Shown here: piece by piece, positions 51,019 to 57,663 of the stretch
How positions within the stretch are numbered: position 1 is the stretch's first letter
Layout: every line of letters begins with the position of its first letter
Assembly (NCBI RefSeq): GCF_900188255.1
Contig: NZ_FZNS01000019.1
Location: 1 to 57,663, forward strand
Source of the DNA: Hymenobacter mucosus
GTDB taxonomy: Bacteria; Bacteroidota; Bacteroidia; Cytophagales; Hymenobacteraceae
Reading direction: 5' to 3'
DNA: 57,663 bases
Made by a program: the position numbers and the translations under genes
Notes under the pieces: generated by a model
The model's database searches: none
Told to the model about the DNA's origin: nothing
The model's input: only the letters and a program-made list of their open reading frames with translations

Positions 51019-51564
51019 ATGGCTACTACCACTTGGGTAATTGACCCCACCCACTCCGAAGTACAGTTCAAAATCAAGCACCTCGTTATTTCTACCGTTA
51101 CGGGCTCGTTCAAGAAGTTTGAAGGCCAAGCTGTAACGGAGAATGACAGCTTCGAAAACGCCCAAGTGAGCTTTGCTCTGGACGTGAACAGCATCGATAC
51201 CAACCAGGAGCAGCGCGACGAGCACCTGCGCAACAACGACTTCTTCGACGCTGCTACCTACCCTCAGATTACCTTCACTTCGACTTCGCTAACCCAAAAG
51301 GGCAGCGACTACAAGCTGACGGGCAACCTGACCGTGAAGGACGTAACCAAGCCCGTGACGCTGGATGTAGAATTCGGCGGCGTAGCCAACGATTTTTACG
51401 GCAACGAAAAGGCCGGCTTTGAAATCAGCGGCAAAATCAACCGCAAAGAGTTTGGCCTGACCTTTCACGCCGTAACCGAAGCTGGCTCTATCGTGCTCGG
51501 CGACGACGTGAAGCTGTCGGCCAGCGTGCAGCTGATCAAGCAGAAAGAAGAAGTAGCTGCCTAA
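51019..51564 (+). CDS. YceI-family protein
   Basis: From ATG 51019 (MATTTWVIDPTHSEVQF) the protein is 181 aa and spans one YceI lipocalin-like beta-barrel: VIDPTHSEVQFKIKHLVIST, FALDVNSIDTNQEQRDEHLRN, FFDAATYPQITFTST and GLTFHAVTEAG. YceI proteins bind isoprenoid chains such as polyprenyl quinones. No signal peptide is seen, so it is probably cytoplasmic. The in-frame ATG at 50974 would add 15 untypical residues. Expression is likely governed by the two dyads at 50916-50952. A 105-nt hairpin element (51603-51707) lies downstream. Confidence 0.92.
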   Translation: MATTTWVIDPTHSEVQFKIKHLVISTVTGSFKKFEGQAVTENDSFENAQVSFALDVNSIDTNQEQRDEHLRNNDFFDAATYPQITFTSTSLTQKGSDYKLTGNLTVKDVTKPVTLDVEFGGVANDFYGNEKAGFEISGKINRKEFGLTFHAVTEAGSIVLGDDVKLSASVQLIKQKEEVAA

Positions 51565-51602
51565 GCTGCTAAGCTAAGCCGTTGATCAAACGGCCACGCA
51601 AG

Positions 51603-51707
51603 AACGTCGTGCTGGGCTTACCGCAGCATCTTTACGCCTCGTTGTTATAGTAACGCACTACAGCAACATCGGTCGTGAAGATGCCCCGATAAGTCCGACA
51701 CGACGTT
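51603..51707. repeat. Degenerate 105-nt imperfect inverted repeat (REP/MITE-like)
   Basis: AACGTCGTG (51603-51611) pairs with CACGACGTT (51699-51707), and inside, GCATCTTTACG pairs with CGTGAAGATGC. A GTTGTT/AGCAAC pair lies near the apex. Seven T residues follow on the plus strand (51706-51712). The overall design, AACGTC-TGCTG...AGCATCT arms, recalls the dispersed GTCATGCTGAGC-AGCATCT hairpin repeats I remember from Hymenobacter genomes. It could double as the yceI terminator. Confidence 0.65.
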
Positions 51708-51746
51708 TTTTTGTTGCTCTGATTATCAACAACGTATACGCCTAGC

Positions 51747-52514
51747 ATGTCATCTCACCAGCCTACCATCGTTTTCCTGCACGGCTTCGCCGAATCGCGC
51801 GCCATCTGGACGGAGTTTATCCGTGCGTTTCCGGCCGGCTACCAACTTTTTACGCTCGACCTTTTGGGTCACGGCGACAACATTTCTGACGGTTCCGACT
51901 ACTCTATGGAAGCGCAGGCCCGCTACGTGGCGGAGCAGCTGCGCCAGCAAAACGTGGAGCAGGCGTTACTAGTGGGCCACAGCATGGGCGGCTACGTGGC
52001 CTTGGCGGTAGCCGAGGAAATTCCCGATACAGTGGCCGGCTTGGTACTGTTTCACTCCACTGCCTTACCTGATACCGATGAGAAAAAGGCTAACCGGGAC
52101 AAGAACAAGGACTTTGTGCTCCGTCATGGAGTAGGGAAGTTTATGGACTCCTTTATCCGGCCCCTGTTTGCGCCTGCCAACCGGGAGCGGCTGGCAGCGC
52201 AGCAGGCGTTCTTGGAGGCTATTGGCCGGGACACACCAGAAGCTACCGTGTTGGGCGGGCTGGAAGCCATGAAAAACCGGCCCGACCGCACGCACTTGCT
52301 ACGCGAGGCTCGTTTTCCGGTGCTTTTTATCGGTGGCAAAGATGACGTGGCCGTGGCTGTAGAAAGCTTGCTGCCTCAGCTTGCTTTACCTGCTGAGAGC
52401 TATGCGTTGCTACTAAGCAATGTGGGTCACTTAGGGTATTTCGAAGAGCCTGAGCGCACGCGCCACGCCCTGCTGGCTTTTGCTGAGGCGATATACGGAA
52501 TTACAGGTCGGTAG
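51747..52514 (+). CDS. Alpha/beta hydrolase (first of a tandem pair)
   Basis: The 255-aa protein starts MSSHQPTIVFLHGFAESRAI; FLHGF is the oxyanion segment, LLVGHSMGGYVALAV holds the Ser nucleophile, FIGGKDDVAV the acid and LSNVGHLGYFEEPE the catalytic His. The fold is complete and of esterase/MhpC type; the substrate is unknown. No signal peptide. Its downstream neighbour (52603-53361) is a close paralogue, sharing the GYVALAxAE, VAGLxLFHSxxLPD and GGLxAxxxRPDR blocks, so the pair arose by tandem duplication. The gap between them is 88 bp. Confidence 0.9.
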   Translation: MSSHQPTIVFLHGFAESRAIWTEFIRAFPAGYQLFTLDLLGHGDNISDGSDYSMEAQARYVAEQLRQQNVEQALLVGHSMGGYVALAVAEEIPDTVAGLVLFHSTALPDTDEKKANRDKNKDFVLRHGVGKFMDSFIRPLFAPANRERLAAQQAFLEAIGRDTPEATVLGGLEAMKNRPDRTHLLREARFPVLFIGGKDDVAVAVESLLPQLALPAESYALLLSNVGHLGYFEEPERTRHALLAFAEAIYGITGR

Positions 52515-52602
52515 CTCGGCCTTAACGACTGCCATTGCTTGCTCGTACAGGGAGCAGAGGCCACCTAGGATGCTGGGTGGTCCTTCTTTTTCAGCACTAC
52601 TC

Positions 52603-53361
52603 ATGAGCAAAGCCCCGGCTACTATCGTTTTCCTGCACGGCTTCCTAGAAAGCAACGAAATTTGGGACGAGTTTCTAACAGATTTCCCCTCGCACTACCG
52701 CGTACTGCGTCCTAACCTGCCTGGCTACGGCCCCGACCCCCAACCGGCCGCCGACTACTCCCTGGAAGCCGCCGCCGATTACCTGCAAGCAACACTTAAG
52801 AAGGAGGGCGCGCATGAGGTGCTGCTAGTGGGCCATAGCATGGGGGGCTACGTGGCCCTGGCCTTTGCTGAGAAGTTTCCGGCTCAGGTAGCAGGACTCT
52901 GTTTGTTTCATTCCTCTTCTCTACCCGATGCGGAGGAGGATGCAGAACGGCGCCAGCGTAACCGAGAGTTTTTGCAGCAGCACGGGGTAGCGGCTTTCAC
53001 GCAGGAGTTTCTAAAGCCGCAGTTTGCAGCTGCCCACCGCGAGTCGATGACTAACCATCTGGAAATGTTGCAACGCATTGGGGCCGCTGTACCCTTGGAA
53101 ACGGCGTTAGGAGGAATAGACGCCATAGCTCGCCGCCCCGACCGGCGCTCGGTGTTGGAAAGGGCTACCTACCCGGTCCTGTTTATTGCTGGCAAAGACG
53201 ATAAGGCGGTGCCCTTGGAAAAGACGCACGAGGAAAGCCTGCTCCCCGACCACTGTACCGTACTCTGGCTAGCCAATGTGGGGCACGTCGGGTTTCTGGA
53301 GCGCCCCACCGACACGCGCAAAGCCATTGAGGGCTTTGCAGAGCTGGTATTTGGGAAGTAA
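52603..53361 (+). CDS. Alpha/beta hydrolase (second of a tandem pair)
   Basis: From ATG 52603 (MSKAPATIVFLHGFLESNEI) the protein is 252 aa with the same residues as its upstream neighbour: FLHGF, VGHSMGGYVALAF (Ser), FIAGKDDKAVP (Asp) and LANVGHVGFLERP (His). The ORF is open back to 52480, overlapping the first hydrolase, but that stretch is not conserved. Substrate unknown; co-transcription with the first copy is likely since no terminator lies between. A perfect 18-bp stem terminator follows. Confidence 0.9.
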   Translation: MSKAPATIVFLHGFLESNEIWDEFLTDFPSHYRVLRPNLPGYGPDPQPAADYSLEAAADYLQATLKKEGAHEVLLVGHSMGGYVALAFAEKFPAQVAGLCLFHSSSLPDAEEDAERRQRNREFLQQHGVAAFTQEFLKPQFAAAHRESMTNHLEMLQRIGAAVPLETALGGIDAIARRPDRRSVLERATYPVLFIAGKDDKAVPLEKTHEESLLPDHCTVLWLANVGHVGFLERPTDTRKAIEGFAELVFGK

Positions 53362-53411
53362 GGATTTGCTGTGCCGATATCAGCAACAGCCATTGAATCT
53401 ATGAGAAGAAA

Positions 53412-53450
53412 ATAAAAAGCCCTCTTGGCTCTGCCAAGAGGGCTTTTTAT
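53412..53450. terminator. Terminator of the hydrolase pair
   Basis: Perfect 18-bp arms (53412-53429 and 53433-53450) around a 3-nt loop, with A and T runs at the ends, so probably bidirectional. It separates the hydrolase pair from the pseudogene on the other strand. Confidence 0.92.
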
Positions 53451-53466
53451 GAAGCCTAAGTAGTAG

Positions 53467-53971
53467 TTACCGCTGCACCAGAACCATTTTGTCGCGCAGG
53501 CTAGTCGGAGCTTCATCTAGGGACCTAGCGCGCAGATTAGTTTTATCAACGGGGTTGAAGCTCTGGGCGCTAGGTACTAGTACGCCTTACATTGCTTTGT
53601 CGGAAATCCGATACATGGCTCCGGTAGTGGGGTCTACGATCAGCAAACCAATCAAGCTTCCGAACAGGCGGTTGCTAAAGTACCAGCCGCTAAGATCGGC
53701 CTCCAGCTTCATCGTTTTGTCATCTAAGCCAGGCTTCGAGAGTTTGGTCTGGTAGCTGGCTTTGGCAAAGTAGCCAGCGCCCGATTTTAGCGTAATGGAC
53801 ACTAGGGCTACACCACTAAACACCTCTTTGCTGTGGCCGCCGGTGATAGTGATGTTGGCACCAACCGGTGCGCTGCCAATGGCAATGGGGTAACGGCTTT
53901 TGCTAACGAATAGAAGCGCAACTGCCGGGGGCAAGCGTGGCCGCGAAGGCCAGGTATACAATTACTCTTAT
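53467..53971 (-). pseudogene. Decayed lipoprotein gene (PEGA-like, IGLLIVDPTTGAMY family)
   Basis: The central ORF (53587-53961, YPIAIGSAPVGANITITGGH ... GLLIVDPTTGAMYRISDKAM) matches small Bacteroidota lipoproteins with a PEGA-like core and an IGLLIDPxTGAMY ending. Three lesions are visible. First, a signal peptide ending in PGSCASI lies in another frame just upstream (53909-53971), joined only if one extra C near 53908 is removed (ATTC-GTT). Second, that frame has no ATG; the best position reads ATA. Third, TAA at 53589-53587 is followed in frame by 39 sense codons (GVLVPSAQSFNP ... KMVLVQR) to a second TAA at 53469-53467, resembling the usual family tail. A sequencing error could explain one lesion but not all three. 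Confidence 0.72.
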
Positions 53972-54023
53972 TATAGTAGAAAAAGAAGAGGGTACCTAGC
54001 TATGTATAAGTGCTATAGCAAAA

Positions 54024-54059
54024 TACAGGGGCCGAAGATAATAGTCTCCGGCCCCTGTA
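54024..54059 (-). terminator. Terminator of asd
   Basis: TACAGGGGCCG (54024-54034) pairs with CGGCCCCTGTA (54049-54059); on the minus strand TTTTGC follows. It lies 27 bp past the asd stop. Confidence 0.82.
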
Positions 54060-54085
54060 GGTAGGCTGCAGTAGAACAATCAGAC

Positions 54086-55084
54086 TTATTCTTGTAGCAA
54101 ACCCATTTCCAGCATTTTCTCCGCAATCTGCACGGCATTGGTGGCTGCACCCTTGCGCAGGTTGTCGGCCACTACCCACATATTTAGGGTGCGGGGCTGG
54201 GTTTCGTCGCGGCGTAGGCGGCCTACCAACACGGCATCTTTGCCGTGGGCGTCTTTGGGCATCGGGTACACGTTGTTTTTCACGTCGTCTACCAACTCTA
54301 CGCCTTCGGTCTGGCGAAGCAGTTCGCGAACTTGCTCCAGATCAAACTCTTCGGCAAACTCCACGTTCACGGCTTCCGAGTGACCACCCATTACGGGAAT
54401 GCGCACGGTAGTAGCCGTTACGCGGATGTTGTCATCGCCAAATATTTTCTTGGTCTCCTTCACCATCTTCATTTCCTCCTTGGTGTAGCCATTGTCCTCG
54501 AACACGTCGATGTGAGGCAACACGTTCAAGTCGATGCGATGAGGGTAAGCCTGGGACGTTACCTCGGCGCCGGAGCGCTCCTGCATAAGCTGATCTACGG
54601 CTTTCTTGCCCGTGCCCGTTACGCTCTGGTAGGTGCTCACCACAATGCGCTGGGCCTTGTAGGTTTCGTGCAGCTTGTTGAGGGCTACCACCATCTGAAT
54701 GGTGGAGCAGTTGGGGTTGGCAATGATTTTATCGTCGGCCGTTAGCTCTTTGGCGTTGATTTCGGGTACCACCAGCTTCTTGGTGGGGTCCATGCGCCAC
54801 GCGGAGGAGTTGTCGATAACGACGGTACCTACTTCGGCGAAGCGCGGAGCTTGCTCCTTGGAGATAGAGCCGCCAGCCGAGAAAATAGCTACGGCGGGAC
54901 GAGCCGCAATGGCGTCGTCCATGCTCACTACCTTATATTTTTTGCCCTGAAATTCAATTTCCTGACCTACCGATTTCTCGGAGGCCACGGGCAGGAGTTC
55001 AGTGACCGGGAAGTTGCGCTCGGCCAGTACTTTCAGCATTTCGCCCCCGACCAAGCCGGTGGCGCCTACTACGGCTACTTTCAT
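54086..55084 (-). CDS. asd: Aspartate-semialdehyde dehydrogenase
   Basis: The 332-aa protein begins MKVAVVGATGLVGGEMLKVL (NADP-binding GxTGxVG), and contains FSAGGSISKEQAP, DNSSAWRMDP, the catalytic Cys in IANPNCSTIQMV and the His region RIPVMGGHSEAVNVEF. It reduces aspartyl phosphate to aspartate semialdehyde, feeding hom (35777-37075) as well as lysine and diaminopimelate synthesis. It is monocistronic, with a near-consensus -7 element TACCTTTA 24 bp before its start and a terminator downstream. It is divergent from the LTD-domain gene. Confidence 0.97.
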   Translation of the reverse strand: MKVAVVGATGLVGGEMLKVLAERNFPVTELLPVASEKSVGQEIEFQGKKYKVVSMDDAIAARPAVAIFSAGGSISKEQAPRFAEVGTVVIDNSSAWRMDPTKKLVVPEINAKELTADDKIIANPNCSTIQMVVALNKLHETYKAQRIVVSTYQSVTGTGKKAVDQLMQERSGAEVTSQAYPHRIDLNVLPHIDVFEDNGYTKEEMKMVKETKKIFGDDNIRVTATTVRIPVMGGHSEAVNVEFAEEFDLEQVRELLRQTEGVELVDDVKNNVYPMPKDAHGKDAVLVGRLRRDETQPRTLNMWVVADNLRKGAATNAVQIAEKMLEMGLLQE

Positions 55085-55107
55085 GAGGTTTAGGTATTTG
55101 TCGGAGG

Positions 55108-55115
55108 TAAAGGTA
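55108..55115 (-). promoter_or_regulatory. Candidate asd promoter (-7-like TACCTTTA)
   Basis: One mismatch to TAnnTTTG at the last position; 24 bp before the asd ATG. No -33 element found. Confidence 0.4.
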
Positions 55116-55211
55116 CATCATGAATTGTGGTATATTTCACCCTGTAGCTCCGAACTGTTCCTTGGGTAAAATAGGAGCTGCACTTCGGCAATTCATCAGG
55201 CTTTATTTCGC

Positions 55212-57569
55212 GTGAAACTATTACTACTGCTACTATTATGCGCCGGTGCTAGTCCGGCTACTGCGCAGCTTGTGGAGTCCTTTACGGACGGCAACTTCAC
55301 CCAGAACCCAACCTGGACGGGCGACGCCTCATCCTTTCAAGTAAACGCGGCTCAGCAGCTCCAAACCAGTGGCCCAGCCACTACCGGCACCGAGTTGCAA
55401 CTCCTCACTCCCTGCACAGCAAGCACCGGCACAACGTGGGAGTTTTGGGTTAACCTCAAGCTGGCGACTAGCGGCGGCAACTACGCCGACGTGTGGCTTA
55501 TGGCCGACCAAGCCGACTTGAAAGCTACGGGCACTAAAGGCTACTTTGTGCGCTTAGGTGGCACCACCGATGAAGTAGCCCTGTTCCGGAAAGATGCCTC
55601 AGGTAGCCCCATATACGTCATCAACGGGCAGGATGCCACACTTAGCTCAACCACCAACAACTTGGTACGCGTGCGGGTGCGGCGCAACGTGCAAAACCAG
55701 TGGACGCTGGAGCGCGACTTAGCGGGTGGCACTACCTACGTGAGCGAGGGCACTGCCACCGACGCTACCCACCAGCGGAGCGCCTATGTCGGCGTCTATG
55801 CTACGTACTCATCGGCCAATAGTCGGGCGTTTTACTTCGATGACTTTCGCGTAACAGATGCTACTGCTCCCGTGCTCACGCGGGCTGTTGCTACGGCTGC
55901 CCGGCAGCTTGATGTGGCGTTCAACGAACCAGTAACAGCTACCCAAGCTGCCACCAACTACCAGCTGGCCGGAGCGGGAGCCCCCCGTATAACGGCCGCC
56001 ACGCGTGATGCGGCCGACGCATCAGTAGTGCACCTAACCTTAGCCGCCGACTTGCCATTGGGGGCCACTACGGTGGAAGCGCGCAACGCAACCGACGTAT
56101 TTGGCAACACGGCGGCTGGCTCCCTATCGGTAAGCTTCCAGAACAATGGGTTTCCTGTGGCGCCTGGGATTAATCAACTACTCATTACGGAGCTGCTAGC
56201 CGATGAAAGCCCGGTAGTGGGCCTGCCTACTTCGGAGTTTATGGAAGTGCATAATCCCTCCGCTACTGCCGTGCTAGACCTGGCGGGCGTGCGGCTGCTA
56301 AAGCCGGGTAGCAGCACGGCTGCGGTATTTCCAGCTGGCGCCGTACTGCTACCCGGTGAGTATGCCGTGGTATGCGCAAGCACGCGCGGTGCGCAGTTTG
56401 CTAACTACGGTAAAGTGTTCGGGCTAAGTAACTTTCCTAGTCTTAGTAATGCCGGCGACCAGTTAATACTTCGCGCCAAAGATGGTCGCACCTTGTTCGA
56501 GGTAAGCTATGCTGACGCGTGGTACCAAGATGCGCGCAAAAAAGACGGCGGCTGGACTTTGGAAATGATAGATACGGCCACTCCTTGCGCTGCCGGCTCC
56601 AACTGGCGAGCTAGTACAGATGCTAGTGGGGGTACACCCGGCCGTGCCAACTCTGTACGCGCTACCAACCCCGACCGCACGGCCCCCACGTTGCTCCGTG
56701 CCCTAGCTGTTTCCACAACTACTGTCCGCTTATTCTTTGCCGAAAAGCTAGATAGCGCCACCGCTGCTACAACTACTCTGTACGCTATTACGCCCACCAT
56801 AGCCGTCACCCGCGCGGCGCCCGTGTCACCCGACTTTCGCGCCGTGGACCTCACACTAGGTGCGCCACTTACCCCAAACCAGCCGCTGACGGTGACGGTG
56901 CAACGCATTACCGATTGCGTGGGAAATGCTGCCGGCCCTGCTACCTCGGCTACCTTTGCGGTGCCCGTACCGGCCGTCGCGGGCGACGTAGTCATCAACG
57001 AAATCCTGTTCAACCCCCGCACGGGTGGCGTAGATTTCGTGGAGCTGCTGAATCGCTCCACCAAGTACGTGGACCTGCATGGCTGGGAACTGGGCAATGA
57101 AAAGCCCGATAAGACCCTGGATACTGAGCCCATCAGCGCCAGCGCAGTGATGCTAGGACCGGGGCAGTTAGTGGTGCTCACTACCCGCCCCGATGTAGTG
57201 CAAAGTCAATACCCTACTAGTACCAACCCAGATGCCCTCCTTACTCTGCCAGCCCTACCTACTTTCCCGGATGATGCCGGTGCTGTGGTAGTGCAGGATG
57301 CCCAGGGCATGGTGCTAGACCGCTACGCCTACAATACCTCCCAACACTTGACGCTGCTAGACGACGTGAATGGTGTATCGTTGGAACGGATTCGTGCCGC
57401 GGGTGCTAGCGTGGCTGCGAACTTCCACTCGGCGGCCGGCAGCGTGGGGTATGCCACGCCTGGCCGGCCCAATTCTCAGCAGCAAAACGACCCCACGGGT
57501 GCTGGCACGCTGGTAAGTGGTCAGCTAAAAGTAACCGTATACTCAGTTCCGACTCTGGGCATGAGGTAG
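55212..57569 (+). pseudogene. Secreted lamin-tail-domain (LTD) protein truncated by an IS insertion
   Basis: GTG 55212 starts MKLLLLLLLCAGASPATAQ, a signal peptide. The 785 codons include an N-terminal jelly-roll-like domain (about 20-215), a Big-like domain (about 218-310), a first LTD (about 318-480; LLITELLADESPVVG), a second Big-like domain (about 490-590) and a second LTD (about 595-750; VVINEILFNPRTGGVDFVEL). Such proteins normally continue into a FlgD-like and T9SS type A domain. Here the ORF instead runs into antisense sequence of an IS630-family transposase after about 57514 and stops at 57569. The surface-sorting tail is therefore missing. Confidence 0.82.
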
Positions 57570-57663
57570 TCGAGCTTGTCGCGTAGGGTTTGCTCGGTGC
57601 GATAGTCGTCCGGGGTGAGCCAGTAGTGCTTGCAGCGGTGCCAGAGGATTTCGATCAGGTTCA
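57514..57663 (-). mobile_element. IS630-family insertion sequence, one end (runs off window)
   Basis: The transposase 3' end (57521-57663) lies antisense to the LTD gene. IS630 elements insert at TA dinucleotides; a TA occurs at 57514-57515, directly before AGTGGTCAGCTAAAAG, which is a candidate terminal repeat overlapping the transposase stop codon. The exact boundary and the opposite terminal repeat are outside what can be shown here. Confidence 0.65.
57521..57663 (-). CDS. IS630-family transposase, C-terminal fragment
   Basis: The minus-strand reading frame ending at TGA 57523-57521 gives NLIEILWHRCKHYWLT, then DDYRTEQTLRDKLDYLMPRVG and EYTVTFS. NLIExxW is the final DDE-domain motif of IS630/Tc1-type transposases, with the last catalytic acidic residue in it. 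About 47 codons are visible; the rest lies right of the window. DDE transposases of this family cut and paste at TA sites. The element disrupts the LTD gene on the opposite strand. Confidence 0.85.
   Translation of the reverse strand, partial: NLIEILWHRCKHYWLTPDDYRTEQTLRDKLDYLMPRVGTEYTVTFS

Noticed and set aside
1..57663. tRNA genes, CRISPR arrays, prophage genes and secondary-metabolite clusters
   Set aside because: No cloverleaf with TTCGANTC-type T-arm, no regular spacer repeats and no phage or biosynthetic genes were found on either strand by reading.

Overview
The window looks like a chromosomal segment of a Hymenobacter-type member of the Bacteroidota (Cytophagales). Evidence seen in the sequence: moderately high GC, promoters of the Bacteroidota type (TAnnTTTG near -7, sometimes TTG/TTTG near -33), almost no Shine-Dalgarno sequences, Type IX secretion (T9SS) sorting domains, and families largely restricted to this phylum (DUF3078, DUF4292, gliding-motility C-terminal domain). 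No rRNA, tRNA, CRISPR array or phage region was seen. The genus is an inference from gene content.

Layout. 1-4.7 kb: the N-terminus of malic enzyme, a LysM lytic transglycosylase and a tatA-tatA-gatA cluster. 5-10.2 kb: a GAF-LytTR regulator and a TPR / DUF4292 lipoprotein / EnvC-like envelope operon. 10.3-15.4 kb: nucleotidyltransferase, dut, a Wzx-like flippase, a crotonase and mscL. 15.5-18 kb: DUF3078 protein, a small basic secreted protein and a beta-barrel protein. 18.1-23.4 kb: the rimP-nusA-infB operon, with a terminator-like hairpin in its leader. 23.6-35.7 kb: a giant T9SS type B protein, a membrane-anchored endonuclease/exonuclease/phosphatase-fold protein, cysS, an M28 glutaminyl-cyclase-like lipoprotein, ldcA-GNAT and two tandem secreted esterases. 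35.8-40.2 kb: a methionine operon metY-metX-hom preceded by a strong promoter, a SAM-I riboswitch and a small ORF ending in a cysteine run. 40.5-48.4 kb: a LysM protein, a lipoprotein, a T9SS type A protein, an erythromycin-esterase/CarboxypepD_reg fusion and an MprF/AglD-type membrane protein. 48.8-55.1 kb: dxs, yceI, two tandem alpha/beta hydrolases, a decayed PEGA-like lipoprotein and asd. 55.2-57.66 kb: a lamin-tail-domain protein broken at its 3' end by an IS630-family insertion that runs off the window.

Most of the window is ordinary core genome with well-defined hairpin terminators. hom, metX, metY and asd together cover the aspartate-to-homocysteine branch. The envelope genes (EnvC-like activator, lytic transglycosylase, LD-carboxypeptidase, LysM protein, T9SS cargo) fit a gliding or surface-active Gram-negative cell.

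The most interesting signal is the roughly 530-nt metY leader. A textbook SAM-I aptamer is followed within 12 nt by a 52-codon ORF ending MRMRCCCSACY, with a 7-bp hairpin exactly over the cysteine codons. This suggests layered SAM- and cysteine-dependent control. Other notable items are a triply lesioned pseudogene, a degenerate 105-nt hairpin repeat, paired operators at yceI, a possibly leaderless cysS, and a candidate attenuator ahead of rimP-nusA-infB.
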